Shown: positions 8,358 through 17,702, numbered from the stretch's first letter. The stretch is DNA of 41,175 bases from Verrucomicrobiaceae bacterium (GCA_021151605.1 JAGKWZ010000018.1:1-41175); one strand, 5' to 3'. The notes: generated from the sequence alone by a model not told the origin. Translations and numbers: made by a program.

Positions 8358-9482
8358 CTACTTCGCCGTGTGCTTCTGGATGAGCAAGCCCGCAACTGCA
8401 TCCAGAGCCTTGTCGGCCTTTTCAGAGCCTGAATTCGTGCAGGCGATGACTGCGAAGTCTTTCTCCGGCGCGAGCCAGGCGACGCTGTGATTCATGGTGT
8501 TGCTGCCATTGTGACTGAGGACATGTCCGCCCCATGGACGCTCCAAGGCCAGCCAGCCAAACGCGTAAGGCACACCCGCCTGGGTGGCGGTATGCAGATG
8601 CTCGTAGCTGGCCGCAGTTTTCAGGAGCTTGCCTTTGCTAGCACGCCCCGCGAGGTGCTCGGCGATGAATTTAGCCCAATCACTGAGCGGCATGTGAACG
8701 GTGCCCGCTGGACCGAGCACGGCGGCATTGTCCATGTCGGGACCATTCGTGGCGGTTGGCTTTCCATCGGGATTGTGCGGCCAGGGTTGGTCGATCTTGC
8801 CCGGCGTGCCCGTGCCGCCGAATCCAGCACGGGTGATGCCCAGCGGAGCAAAGACGTGCTGCTTCATTAGCTCCTCCCAGGGTGCATCCCAAACCTCTTC
8901 CAGCATGTGCCCGGCGAGGGCGTAGCCCCAGTTCGAGTAAAGATGCTGTTTACCCGGTGGAGGCAGGTCCGGTGTCCGTGCGGCGAGCTGCAGGGCCGAC
9001 TCCCGCTGATGGCGGAGATCGCCCCCCGCGAATTTGATGAGCATCCACATGGCATTCGCGGGCAGGCCTGACCAATGGCTAAGGAGCTGGGTGAGGGTGG
9101 CTTTGGCGAGCGGGGATGTTTTCAGATCCTTCTGCTTCGGGAAAATCTCCCCCAGCGTGCTGTCCCACTTCAGTTTCCCCGCTTCGACGGCGATAGCGGC
9201 GAGCGTGGAGGTCATGGCTTTCGTGTTCGAGCCGAGATGCCAGAGGTCGTCTGGCATGATCGCGATGTCAGTCCCCGCTTTGCGCACGCCGCAGACGGCA
9301 GAACTAGTAATGCCCGCACTTGTCACGATGGCTCCGCCGATGCCAGGCAGGTCATGTTTGACGCGAATGGCCTCCAGCTTCGCCTGCCACGAAGGGGGCG
9401 TCTTTTCCTCCGCGCTGATTCGGACAAATGGCCATGCCGAAGCAGCAGCGGCAAGGACTCGACGGCGGGTCAGGAGTGTCAT
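8358..9482 (-). CDS. Serine beta-lactamase-like hydrolase (class C / AmpC-EstB type)
   Basis: From the ATG at 9480-9482 the protein is 374 residues. Its N-terminus MTLLTRRRVLAAAASAW resembles a twin-arginine (Tat) signal, so it is probably exported. The active-site motifs are in order: S85-N-T-K88 (SxxK), a Y-S-N (YxN-type) in 'HLYSNWGYALAG', and H-N-G in 'LSHNGSNTMNHS'. These define the beta-lactamase/transpeptidase-like family that includes class C beta-lactamases, D-aminopeptidases and esterases; which reaction it catalyses cannot be inferred. A longer start at 9614 is possible but gives an implausible 44-residue extension that runs into the divergent penicillin-binding protein gene. Confidence 0.85.
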   Translation of the reverse strand: MTLLTRRRVLAAAASAWPFVRISAEEKTPPSWQAKLEAIRVKHDLPGIGGAIVTSAGITSSAVCGVRKAGTDIAIMPDDLWHLGSNTKAMTSTLAAIAVEAGKLKWDSTLGEIFPKQKDLKTSPLAKATLTQLLSHWSGLPANAMWMLIKFAGGDLRHQRESALQLAARTPDLPPPGKQHLYSNWGYALAGHMLEEVWDAPWEELMKQHVFAPLGITRAGFGGTGTPGKIDQPWPHNPDGKPTATNGPDMDNAAVLGPAGTVHMPLSDWAKFIAEHLAGRASKGKLLKTAASYEHLHTATQAGVPYAFGWLALERPWGGHVLSHNGSNTMNHSVAWLAPEKDFAVIACTNSGSEKADKALDAVAGLLIQKHTAK

Positions 9483-9612
9483 GTGCGAATCACACTCCAG
9501 TTGGAAGGCACATGGCAAGACAGAAATGATGAGGCAATACGCCCGAGGCAAGTCTTGCCAGAAGCTATTCGAGAATGGAATGATGCCGCCCGGCGTCTGA
9601 ACCCGCCCCGCC

Positions 9613-11796
9613 ATGAAGAAATCCTCCGCCTCCGCCCCGCATCGTCCGCCACCTCGTCACTCACGCTGGAGCAAATGGCGGCGCTGGGCGGTCTTCGGCA
9701 TCATGGGCATCAGCCTGCTTGGCACCGTGGCGCTCGCGGTGGTGATCGGCATATACTCCCAGCTCGCAAAGAAGTACGACCTCGCCGCACTCGGCCAGAT
9801 GCCCGAACGAACCATGGTTTTTGATTCTGCAGGCGAGCTGCTCGGGCGCATGCATGGGGAAAATCGCATCGTCGTGCCGCTCAGTCAGGTCTCGCCGGAC
9901 TTCGTGAAGGCGCTGCTCGCTCGCGAGGACTCACGTTTCTACAAGCACAGCGGCATCGACTACGTCGGCGTGGCTCGTGCCTTTGTCAGGAACATCAAAG
10001 ACCGCCGCGTGGTGCAAGGTGCCAGCACGCTGACGATGCAGCTCGCACGCAACAGCTACCCCGACCTGAACGACCGCTCCTTCCATCGCAAGCTGCTGGA
10101 GATGATGCTCGCTCGCCGCATCGAGAAAGTCTGGACCAAGGACCAGATCATCGAGCATTACGTGAACCGCATCTTCTTCGGCACCGGCGTCTATGGCATC
10201 CAGCGCGCCAGCCAGGTCTATTTTGGCAAACATGCCAGCCAGCTTTCCCTGAGTGAAGGCGCCATGATCGTCGGCATCATCCGCAGTCCGGTGCGCTTCT
10301 CGCCGTTCCGCAATTTCGACGGAGCCATCAAGGAAAGGAACGATGTCCTCCAGCGCATGCTGATGCTGAAGATGATCACGCCCGAGGAGGAACTCGCCGC
10401 GCGCTATGCCGACATCGCCTTGCGCGCGCAGCCACTCTTCCAAAGCCAGGGCGACTGGGCACTAGATGCCGTCCGGCGGGACCTCGACCGCCTGCTGGAG
10501 CAGCACGAGATCGAAGATGGCGGTCTGCTCGTGCACACCACCCTGAGCAAGGAGCTGCAAACCGCCGCAGAAGCTTCTGTCGAGGCCAGACTCGCCGCTG
10601 TGGAAAAACTACCCGGCTACAAGCATCTGAAGAAAGCCGTCTTTGACACCACCTGGGACCCCAGCACCGAACTCACTTCCACGCCTTATCTTCAGGGCGC
10701 ACTCACCGTGCTCGATAACGAAACCGGCGGCATTCTCGCGCTCGTCGGCGGGCGTGACTATCGCCAGAGTAAATTCAACCGCGCCACGCTCGGCCAGCGG
10801 CAGATCGGCTCGACGGTGAAGCCCTTCGTTTACGCTTCGGCTCTCGCCAGCGGCTTCCTGCCCGGCACTTTGATCGAAGACGCCCCTCTCCAACCCGGCG
10901 AGATCGAAGGCGCGGACCCCGGCTGGAATCCACAGAACTCAGACAACAAATTCCTCGGCCAACAGACGCTCACCGCTGGTCTTGTGCAAAGCCGCAACAC
11001 CATGACCATCCGCCTCGGCAACTACGCCGGACTCGATCGCGTGCTGCGTGTGCTTGGCGATGCTGGCATCGGCGATCATGTCGTCAAAAACCCCCAGCTC
11101 TTCATCGGGAACCTCGCCGGCAATCCGCGCGAACTCGCCAGCGCCTTCACCATCTTCCCGAATGATGGCAAACGCCGCCGCCCATTCCTCATCCACAAAA
11201 TCACCGACAAAGCAGGCAACGTGCTTTTCGATGCCAGCGTTATTGAAGTCGATGTGGTCACCCCCGGAGTCGCCCACATCATGCGCCGCATCCTTGGTCA
11301 GGTCATGGACAAAGGTACCGCTGCCAGCGTCCGCTCCCAGCATGGTTTCAAAGAACCCGGCGGAGGCAAAACGGGCACCACGAACGACTACAAAGACGCC
11401 TGGTTCGCGGGCTACACCGACCGCATCACCTGCGCCGTGTGGGTCGGTTTGGACAAGCCTGAAACCATCATCGACGAAGGCTATGGCAGCCGCATGTCCA
11501 TCCCGATCTGGGCGGATGTGGCGAAGAAGGCGGTCGAACTCGGCTACATCCCCGCCGGACCGCGTCAGGAGCCACCGCTCACCACCGTGGCGCTTTGTCG
11601 GAACAGCAGCCAGCTCGCCACTCCCGGCTGTCAGGCCGCTGGGGCTGCCTATGAAGACGAGCTGCCCTATGAACTCGTTCCCCAGGGTTTCTGTGATACT
11701 CACAACGGCATGATCGCCCAACCAAGTTCTGCTCCACGCTCCGCCGGGCCTCGTGGCCCAGGTTTGTTTGACCGAATTCGCGGCTGGTTCAGATAA
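9613..11796 (+). CDS. Class A penicillin-binding protein (bifunctional peptidoglycan glycosyltransferase/transpeptidase)
   Basis: The 727-residue protein has a basic cytosolic head, one membrane anchor at about residues 26-48, and a glycosyltransferase domain with the catalytic Glu E105 in 'REDSRFYKHSG' and 'STLTMQLARN'. A transpeptidase domain follows with S400-T-V-K403, S460-R-N462 and K586-T-G588. It therefore polymerises lipid II glycan strands and crosslinks stem peptides outside the inner membrane. A Cys-containing segment with 'CRNSSQLATPGC' lies near the C-terminus. It is divergent from the beta-lactamase-like gene, with 130 bases between, and a small secreted protein follows 13 bases later. 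The length fits PBP1A/1C-type proteins; I cannot assign the subgroup. Confidence 0.95.
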   Translation: MKKSSASAPHRPPPRHSRWSKWRRWAVFGIMGISLLGTVALAVVIGIYSQLAKKYDLAALGQMPERTMVFDSAGELLGRMHGENRIVVPLSQVSPDFVKALLAREDSRFYKHSGIDYVGVARAFVRNIKDRRVVQGASTLTMQLARNSYPDLNDRSFHRKLLEMMLARRIEKVWTKDQIIEHYVNRIFFGTGVYGIQRASQVYFGKHASQLSLSEGAMIVGIIRSPVRFSPFRNFDGAIKERNDVLQRMLMLKMITPEEELAARYADIALRAQPLFQSQGDWALDAVRRDLDRLLEQHEIEDGGLLVHTTLSKELQTAAEASVEARLAAVEKLPGYKHLKKAVFDTTWDPSTELTSTPYLQGALTVLDNETGGILALVGGRDYRQSKFNRATLGQRQIGSTVKPFVYASALASGFLPGTLIEDAPLQPGEIEGADPGWNPQNSDNKFLGQQTLTAGLVQSRNTMTIRLGNYAGLDRVLRVLGDAGIGDHVVKNPQLFIGNLAGNPRELASAFTIFPNDGKRRRPFLIHKITDKAGNVLFDASVIEVDVVTPGVAHIMRRILGQVMDKGTAASVRSQHGFKEPGGGKTGTTNDYKDAWFAGYTDRITCAVWVGLDKPETIIDEGYGSRMSIPIWADVAKKAVELGYIPAGPRQEPPLTTVALCRNSSQLATPGCQAAGAAYEDELPYELVPQGFCDTHNGMIAQPSSAPRSAGPRGPGLFDRIRGWFR

Positions 11797-11809
11797 ATCC
11801 GACACAGCC

Positions 11810-12160
11810 ATGAAACGCTTCCCCTTTCTCCTGACGCTCATCGCACCGCTATTCACCCTCGCGGCCACACCTGAAATCCCCGAGCGCGTCGGCACCACGG
11901 AACACTTCCGCCAGTTGCTCCTCGCTACGAAATGGTCGTGGCGGAATGTCCAGGCGGGCGTGCCAGACCGCGAGTGTGTTTTCATGGAGGACGGCAGCTT
12001 TCGTCACCCAAACTTCGTGGCAAAGTTCAAGATCAAAGACCTGCATGTCGTGGAACTCATCCGCAAAGGCGGCAAGGCAGTGCTGACCTTTGATGAAGGC
12101 TACACGCGCTTCGAAGCCATCGACTTCAACAAGAAGCGGATCACCGGCAGCAGGCTCTGA
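11810..12160 (+). CDS. Small secreted protein (116 aa), function unknown
   Basis: Starting at ATG 11810 the protein has a clean signal peptide (MKRFPFLLTLIAPLFTLAA) followed by about 97 residues with 'FRQLLLATKWSWRNV', 'RECVFMEDGSFRHP' and a C-terminal 'FDEGYTRFEAIDF' strand. The 'ATKWSW... F..DG.F' layout resembles small beta-barrel secreted domains common in Planctomycetes/Verrucomicrobia, but I cannot name a family. It begins 13 bases after the penicillin-binding protein stop, so is probably co-transcribed. A longer start at 11753 would overlap that gene and lose the signal peptide, so it was rejected. Confidence 0.7.
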   Translation: MKRFPFLLTLIAPLFTLAATPEIPERVGTTEHFRQLLLATKWSWRNVQAGVPDRECVFMEDGSFRHPNFVAKFKIKDLHVVELIRKGGKAVLTFDEGYTRFEAIDFNKKRITGSRL

Positions 12161-12238
12161 CAGCTCGGCAAACACGGCCCATCACTGCGCAAGATCGGGC
12201 GGGCGGCGGCTAGCTTTGGCGACGTTGATAGCCGCCTC

Positions 12239-13414
12239 ATGATCAATCTCACCCGTCTTTACTGCGATGTCGCCCAGCCCATGGACCACCTGCGTTATGG
12301 CCGCGGCCATGGTGCGCCGACCACAGCCGCCGAGCGTCGGCCCATCGTCGTCTGGAACATCACCCGCCGCTGCAATCTGAAGTGCCTGCACTGCTACCAG
12401 GACTCGGACTCGAAATTCTACCCCGGCGAACTCGACTGGAATCAATGTGTCGGCGTCGTGGATGACCTCGCCCAATTCAAAGTGCCTGCTCTGCTGCTCT
12501 CCGGCGGCGAGCCGATGATCCATCCGAAGTTCTTCGAACTCGCCGAATACGCCACCAGCAAAGGTCTCCGCCTCACCCTCTCAACCAACGGCACGCTTAT
12601 CGACGCCGACAAAGCCCAGCGGCTCAAAGACATCGGCTTTTCCTACGTCGGTATCTCGCTCGATGGCATGGGCGCGACTCATGATCACTTCCGTGGCAAA
12701 ACAGGTGCTTTTGAAAAAGCCGTGGCCGCCTTCCGCCATTGCAAAGCCGTCGGTCAAAAAGTCGGCCTCCGCCTCACGCTGTCGCAGCACAACATCGACG
12801 ACATCGACAACATCCTCGACTTCATCGAGCGCGAGGACATTGAGCGCGTCTGCTTCTACCACCTCGTCTATAGCGGACGTGGAGCCGACCTCATCGAAGT
12901 CGCTCATGAAGACACTCGCAAGGCACTCGACAAAATCCTCGATCGCACCGCGAAGTGGGCAGCCAGCGGCAAACCGCGCGAAGTTTTGACCGTCGATCAA
13001 CCCGTCGATGGACCCTATCTCTACATGCGTCTGCTGCGTGAGAATCCCGAGCGCGCCGCGAAGGCCATGGAACTGCTCACCTGGAATGGCGGCGGCGCGA
13101 ACAGCTCCGGCACCGGCATTAGCAACATCGACACGCAGGGCAATGTGCATCCCGATCAGTTCTGGCACAGCCTCAACCTCGGCAACGTGAAGGATCGTCC
13201 CTTCAGCGAGATCTGGACGAACCGCGACCACCCTGAACTCACCGCGCTGCGCAATCGCACGCAGCATCTCACCGGCCGCTGTGCGAGCTGCCGCTGGCTG
13301 AATGTCTGCGGTGGTGGCTTCCGCGTTCGTGCCCTGCAAATGACCGGCGACTTCTGGGCTCCTGATCCCTCCTGCTACCTGCACGAAGAGGAAACTCTCG
13401 CGCAGGCGGCTTGA
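12239..13414 (+). CDS. Radical SAM protein of the heme d1/alternative heme branch (AhbC/NirJ-like)
   Basis: The 391-residue protein has the radical SAM cluster motif C45-x3-C49-x2-C52 in 'RRCNLKCLHCYQ', the SAM-binding 'LLSGGEPM', and a C-terminal SPASM-like Cys block ('CASCRWLNVCGGGF' and a later Cys in 'DPSCYL'). The N-terminus MINLTRLYCDVAQPMDHLRY is typical of AhbC/NirJ-type enzymes. AhbC removes the acetate side chains of didecarboxysiroheme in the alternative heme pathway; NirJ acts in heme d1 synthesis. No other ahb or nir gene is next to it, so the exact substrate is inferred only from similarity. Its stop TGA and that of convergent uvrB share the palindrome TGATCA. Confidence 0.82.
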   Translation: MINLTRLYCDVAQPMDHLRYGRGHGAPTTAAERRPIVVWNITRRCNLKCLHCYQDSDSKFYPGELDWNQCVGVVDDLAQFKVPALLLSGGEPMIHPKFFELAEYATSKGLRLTLSTNGTLIDADKAQRLKDIGFSYVGISLDGMGATHDHFRGKTGAFEKAVAAFRHCKAVGQKVGLRLTLSQHNIDDIDNILDFIEREDIERVCFYHLVYSGRGADLIEVAHEDTRKALDKILDRTAKWAASGKPREVLTVDQPVDGPYLYMRLLRENPERAAKAMELLTWNGGGANSSGTGISNIDTQGNVHPDQFWHSLNLGNVKDRPFSEIWTNRDHPELTALRNRTQHLTGRCASCRWLNVCGGGFRVRALQMTGDFWAPDPSCYLHEEETLAQAA

Positions 13415-15619
13415 TCACCGCTTCTTTCCACCACGCTTGGGTTTCGGATAGCTCACGCTCTTCGGCTTGGGCAAAACGCCGCCGTCGTCGGCATTCAGCC
13501 CCGCTTGTTTCTTCAGCTCGCGGATCTGATCTCGGATGAGCGCGGCGCGTTCGAACTCGAGCTTCGCGGCAGCTTCGGCCATCTCGCCTTCGAGTTCGCG
13601 GATGACTTCGGTAACGGCGAAGTCACCTCCGCCACCTTCACGCAGCACGCTGTCTTCGAGGTCCTTGGCCTTGCCGAGGACCTGCAGGCTCTCCTGCACG
13701 GCCCGTTTCACGGTTTGCGGCGTGATGCCGTGCTTCGTGTTGTGATCGAGCTGCACCTGTCGGCGATAGTTGCTGATGCTGAGCAGAGCTTTGATGCTCT
13801 TCGTTTCGATGTCGGCAAAGAGAACGACCTCGCCTGCGACGTGTCGTGCAGCACGACCGGAGGTCTGGATGAGTGAGGTCTCGCTGCGGAGGAAGCCTTC
13901 TTTGTCGGCATCGAGGATGCAGACGAGGCTGACTTCGGGCAGATCGAGACCTTCGCGGAGCAGGTTGATGCCGACAAGCACATCGCAGTCGCCTTTGCGG
14001 AGGCTGCGCAGGATCTCGACACGCTCGATGGCGTCGATGTCGCTGTGCAGGTAGCGCACCTTCATGTCGAGATTGCGCAGGTAGTCGGTGAGATCCTCGG
14101 CGGTCCGTTTCGTGAGTGTGGTGACGAGCACTCGCTCACCTTTCTCGATGCGCTGGCGACACAGCTCGATGGTTTCATCGATCTGACCTTTGAGCGGCTT
14201 GATGGTGATGATGGGATCAAGCAGGCCCGTGGGGCGGATGATCTGTTCGACGACAAGCGGCTTGCCCTTCGTGGTGACATCAAACTTCTCCACTGCCTGC
14301 GAGCTGCCGCTGACTCGCACAGCGATGCCTGGCAACGCGGCGGGCACGCCTTCCTCTTCGCCAATGCGCTCGCGCTGATGTGGGATGTAGCCCGCATTGC
14401 CGACGACGCTGTTTTCGATTTCAAAGCGTGCCGGGGTGGCGCTGACATACACGAGCTGGCCCACGGCATTCATGAACTCGGGGAACTTCAGCGGGCGATT
14501 GTCGAGCGCACTCGGCAGGCGGAAGCCATGCTCCACGAGCACCGTCTTGCGGGATTTGTCGCCCTCATACATGCCGCCGATCTGCGGGATGGTGGCGTGG
14601 CTTTCATCGACGAGGCAGAGGAAGTCGTCGGGGAAGAAATCGAGCAGCGTGCCCGGCGTGGCGCCCGGCTCGCGACCCGTGAGATGGCGGCTGTAGTTTT
14701 CGATGCCCTGGCAGAAGCCCATCTCCTGCATCATCTCGATGTCATGCTCGGTGCGCATCCGCAGGCGTTGCGCTTCGAGGAGCTTGCCTTCTTTTTCAAA
14801 CCAGGCGACGCGCTCGGTCATTTCATCGCGGATTTTGACGATGGCTTTTCGGAGCTTGTCGCCCGGCGTGACGAACTGCTTCGCCGGGAAGATGGTGTAG
14901 CTCGGCATCTTCAGCGTGACGGTGCCGGTGAGCACATCCACGGCGCTGATGCGGTCGATCTCATCGCCGAAGAACTCGATGCGGATGGCTTCGCTATCAA
15001 GGTAGGCAGGCACGACCTCCACCACATCGCCACGAGCGCGGAAGCTGCCGCGTTTGAGCTGGATGTCATTGCGCTCATAAAGCATGTCCACGAGCCGTGT
15101 GAGCAGCGTCTCGCGTGAGATTTCCATGCCCACATGCATGGGCATCATCATGCCCTCGTAGTCTTCCGGCGAGCCCAAGCCATAAATGCATGACACGCTG
15201 GCGATGACGACCACATCCTTCCGCGTGATGAGCGCTCCCATGCTGGAAAGCCGCAGCCTCTCGATCTCGTCGTTTACGTTCGAGTCTTTCTCGATGTAGG
15301 TGTCCGTGCGCGGGATGTAAGCCTCGGGCTGGTAATAGTCGAAGTAGCTCACGAAGTACTCGACGGCGTTGTTCGGGAAGAAGTTTTTAAACTCCGAGTA
15401 GAGCTGCGCCGCGAGGGTCTTGTTGTGCGAAAACACCAACGCCGGCTTGCCGATCTGCGCGATGATGTTCGCCATCGTGAAGGTCTTCCCCGAGCCGGTG
15501 ACCCCGAGCAAGGTTTGGTGCCGATTCCCTGCCTTGATCGACTTCACCAGCTTCTCAATCGCCTGCCCCTGATCTCCACAGGGTGCGTATTCGGTGTTGA
15601 GTTGGAAGGGGGAGGTCAT
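13415..15619 (-). CDS. uvrB: Excinuclease ABC subunit UvrB
   Basis: The 734-residue protein has the Walker A GVTGSGKT at residues 39-46, the beta-hairpin that inserts into DNA ('YFVSYFDYYQPEAYIPRTDT'), the helicase motifs 'VDESHATIPQIGGMY', 'VYVSATPARFE', 'VLVGINLLREGLD' and 'QTSGRAARH', and a UVR domain near the C-terminus ('FERAALIRDQIRELKK') that contacts UvrC. It loads onto damaged DNA after UvrA and recruits UvrC in nucleotide excision repair. The C-terminal tail is basic and Pro/Lys-rich. It is monocistronic here; its stop abuts that of the AhbC/NirJ-like gene, leaving no room for a separate terminator between them. Confidence 0.97.
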   Translation of the reverse strand: MTSPFQLNTEYAPCGDQGQAIEKLVKSIKAGNRHQTLLGVTGSGKTFTMANIIAQIGKPALVFSHNKTLAAQLYSEFKNFFPNNAVEYFVSYFDYYQPEAYIPRTDTYIEKDSNVNDEIERLRLSSMGALITRKDVVVIASVSCIYGLGSPEDYEGMMMPMHVGMEISRETLLTRLVDMLYERNDIQLKRGSFRARGDVVEVVPAYLDSEAIRIEFFGDEIDRISAVDVLTGTVTLKMPSYTIFPAKQFVTPGDKLRKAIVKIRDEMTERVAWFEKEGKLLEAQRLRMRTEHDIEMMQEMGFCQGIENYSRHLTGREPGATPGTLLDFFPDDFLCLVDESHATIPQIGGMYEGDKSRKTVLVEHGFRLPSALDNRPLKFPEFMNAVGQLVYVSATPARFEIENSVVGNAGYIPHQRERIGEEEGVPAALPGIAVRVSGSSQAVEKFDVTTKGKPLVVEQIIRPTGLLDPIITIKPLKGQIDETIELCRQRIEKGERVLVTTLTKRTAEDLTDYLRNLDMKVRYLHSDIDAIERVEILRSLRKGDCDVLVGINLLREGLDLPEVSLVCILDADKEGFLRSETSLIQTSGRAARHVAGEVVLFADIETKSIKALLSISNYRRQVQLDHNTKHGITPQTVKRAVQESLQVLGKAKDLEDSVLREGGGGDFAVTEVIRELEGEMAEAAAKLEFERAALIRDQIRELKKQAGLNADDGGVLPKPKSVSYPKPKRGGKKR

Positions 15620-15730
15620 GTGGAAATGAAATTCGATTTGAAGCTGCTAATGGACGCTGATGAATGCCACATCAAACCAAGGCTGTGCTCTTCTGAGGGT
15701 TGAAAGCGTGAGTTAAAGCACGTATGACCG

Positions 15731-16822
15731 GTGACTCTCATGCACCGATTTGTGACCATCATTGAAGTGGCAAAAGAGGCGGGTGTCTCCAGCGCCACCG
15801 TCTCCCGTGCTCTCAGAGATGATCCCCGAATCACTCAGGCGGCGAAGGTGCGGGTCAGAGAGGCGGCGGTGAAGCTGGGCTATGCACCCAACCCGCTCGT
15901 GCAGGCGCTCATGACCCAGCGCCGCCGAAAGCTGGACCCGCATGGTGAGACGCTGGCCCTGATCACGAACGTGGCGGATGAGGCATGGCGGAAAAAGGAT
16001 GTCTGCCTCTGGTATCTGCGCGGTATCGAGCAGCGGGCGGAGCAGCTCGGCTATCAGATTGAGGTCTTCTCCCTCGGCTCCATGCGGCGAGATGCGCAGC
16101 GGCTGCGGCAGATGCTGAAGGCACGTGGCATTCGTGGCCTCATCCTGGGTTTCTCTGAGCGGGATGACCAGCCAGTGGAGCTGGAGGTGCGTGACTTCTG
16201 CGTGGTGGGCCTCGGTACCTATTTCCGCCAGTTGCCGGTGGATCGCGTGCAGTTGCACGGCTTTTTCAATGTGAAGCTGGCCTTTGAAAAGATGCGTGCC
16301 CATGGCTACCGGCGGCCTGCACTGATGGCCCCGGTCCGCAACAACAGCATCGTGGGTGGACAGTGGTCCGCCGCAGCGCTCAATGAGCAATGGCAGCGCC
16401 CGCCAGAGGAACAATGCCCGCCTTTACTGGTAGAAGGGGAACAGGTGAACATGACGCTCTTTCGCGACTGGTTTGAGCGACACCAGCCAGATGCTCTGTT
16501 GATGTATAAACTCGATGCCACCGAGCTTTTGGCACGCTTGAGTTTGCGTGTGCCGCAGGATGTCGGTGTGGCCTATCTCTTCGGCACGGAGCGGGAGCGC
16601 GTGAGCCTGGCGGGCATTGATGGCAACCTGGATCGCGTGGGTGCTGCTGCCGTGGATCTGCTGGTGCAAAAGATGCACATGCATGATCGCGGCATCCCTG
16701 AGCATCTGCGGGATGTGCTCATCACAGGGACGTGGCACGATGGGCCATCACTGCCGGTGCGATCTGAGCAAAAACCGAGCGCTCGCCCTGCCAGGAAAGC
16801 ACCAGCTCGCAAGCGCTCGTGA
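15731..16822 (+). CDS. LacI-family transcriptional regulator
   Basis: The N-terminus holds a LacI-type helix-turn-helix ('TIIEVAKEAGVSSATVSRAL', then a hinge 'LGYAPNPLVQALMTQRRR'), and the rest is a periplasmic-binding-protein-like effector domain with 'GIRGLILGF', 'VGLGTYFRQLPVDRV', 'GYRRPALM', 'QPDALLMYK' and 'LAGIDGNLDRVGAAA'. The GTG at 15731 gives 363 residues; an ATG at 15740 is equally plausible. The basic tail (PARKAPARKRS) is unusual. Its last 101 bases overlap antiparallel with the end of the nit operon (nitF), so it may or may not be functionally linked to that operon. Its target genes and ligand are unknown. Confidence 0.9.
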   Translation: MTLMHRFVTIIEVAKEAGVSSATVSRALRDDPRITQAAKVRVREAAVKLGYAPNPLVQALMTQRRRKLDPHGETLALITNVADEAWRKKDVCLWYLRGIEQRAEQLGYQIEVFSLGSMRRDAQRLRQMLKARGIRGLILGFSERDDQPVELEVRDFCVVGLGTYFRQLPVDRVQLHGFFNVKLAFEKMRAHGYRRPALMAPVRNNSIVGGQWSAAALNEQWQRPPEEQCPPLLVEGEQVNMTLFRDWFERHQPDALLMYKLDATELLARLSLRVPQDVGVAYLFGTERERVSLAGIDGNLDRVGAAAVDLLVQKMHMHDRGIPEHLRDVLITGTWHDGPSLPVRSEQKPSARPARKAPARKRS

Positions 16823-17693
16823 TCGTGCCGATGGCCGCGCACGCGATGTCGCGCTGATGAAAGGCGGCGATCACCTCACCTGACTTTTCAGGGGCTGCAG
16901 TGAGCAGGTAGCCATAGCTGGGAAAGGAAAGCAGCCAGCGTTTCATGTCCGCGACAGGTGGCATGGGCACAGCGTCTAAATTCACCTGGGCGCCGCAGCC
17001 TGAGGTGGCGAGGAGCATGGCCAGCGTGCCTGGTAGTCCGCCGTTGCTGATGTCCTTTCCCGCTGTCACCAGCTGCCTGTCGGCGATGTCTTTGAGCAGA
17101 CGCAAATCACCCTGCAATCGTTCGGGTGGTGAGCCCACACTGGCATTCCAAAAGACCGTGCCCTGCCCGCGATAGGCTCCACGCAGGTCCACGGCCATGA
17201 GCAAAGTATCTCCGGGCTGTGCGTCAAAGCTGGTGATCAAGCGCGATGCCTTTCCCACCACCGAAGCGGCGAGAAGAGGTGTGCGCTCGATCGGAAAGCG
17301 AGTCGTGTGTCCGCCGACGATGGGCACGCTGTAGGCGGATGAAGCTGCACGCATTCCAGCCCAAATTTCTGCGGCCATGGGTGAATCAGGATGCGCCCAG
17401 AGCACGTCCACGATGGCCGTCGGCGTGCCACCCATCGCGGCGATGTCGCTGAGGTTTACCATCACCGCGCAGTAGCCGGCGAACCACGGATCAAGCTCGA
17501 TGAAACTCTCCATCATCCCCTCCGCTGCAAAAAGCAGGAAGCCATCTCCATCAGGAATCGCGGCGGCGTCATCGCCGATCTCGACTCCGCCGGCGACTTC
17601 AAGCGCAGGGCCGTAGGCAGAAGCAATGCGGAGCTTCTCCGCCACATTGGGATGATCGCGCAGACTGCGGGTGAGGTCTTCGAGAGCGGTCAT
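16722..17693 (-). CDS. nitF: AIR-synthase-like protein of the Nit1C cluster (sll0787-like)
   Basis: The 323-residue protein shows the AIR synthase/ThiL/SelD fold: 'VEIGDDAAAIPDGDGFLLFA' (metal-ATP site), 'VNLSDIAAMGGTP', 'PIVGGHTTR', and a C-terminal half with 'GKDISNGGLPGTLAMLLATS'. These enzymes usually use ATP to activate a substrate by phosphoryl transfer. The sll0787-type member is restricted to the conserved nitrilase cluster, and its own substrate is unknown. It is the last gene of the operon, 9 bases after the GNAT gene; in some bacteria the two are fused into one protein. Its 3' end overlaps the convergent LacI gene by 101 bases. Confidence 0.88.
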   Translation of the reverse strand: MTALEDLTRSLRDHPNVAEKLRIASAYGPALEVAGGVEIGDDAAAIPDGDGFLLFAAEGMMESFIELDPWFAGYCAVMVNLSDIAAMGGTPTAIVDVLWAHPDSPMAAEIWAGMRAASSAYSVPIVGGHTTRFPIERTPLLAASVVGKASRLITSFDAQPGDTLLMAVDLRGAYRGQGTVFWNASVGSPPERLQGDLRLLKDIADRQLVTAGKDISNGGLPGTLAMLLATSGCGAQVNLDAVPMPPVADMKRWLLSFPSYGYLLTAAPEKSGEVIAAFHQRDIACAAIGTITSACELVLSWQGERSVFAQIAPAVMAHRATSL

Positions 17694-17702
17694 GAATGAA
17701 CC

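Noticed and set aside
9482..9614. Longer N-terminus for the beta-lactamase-like gene
   Set aside because: The extra 44 residues look unnatural and fill the divergent promoter gap; the Tat-like signal begins at 9482.
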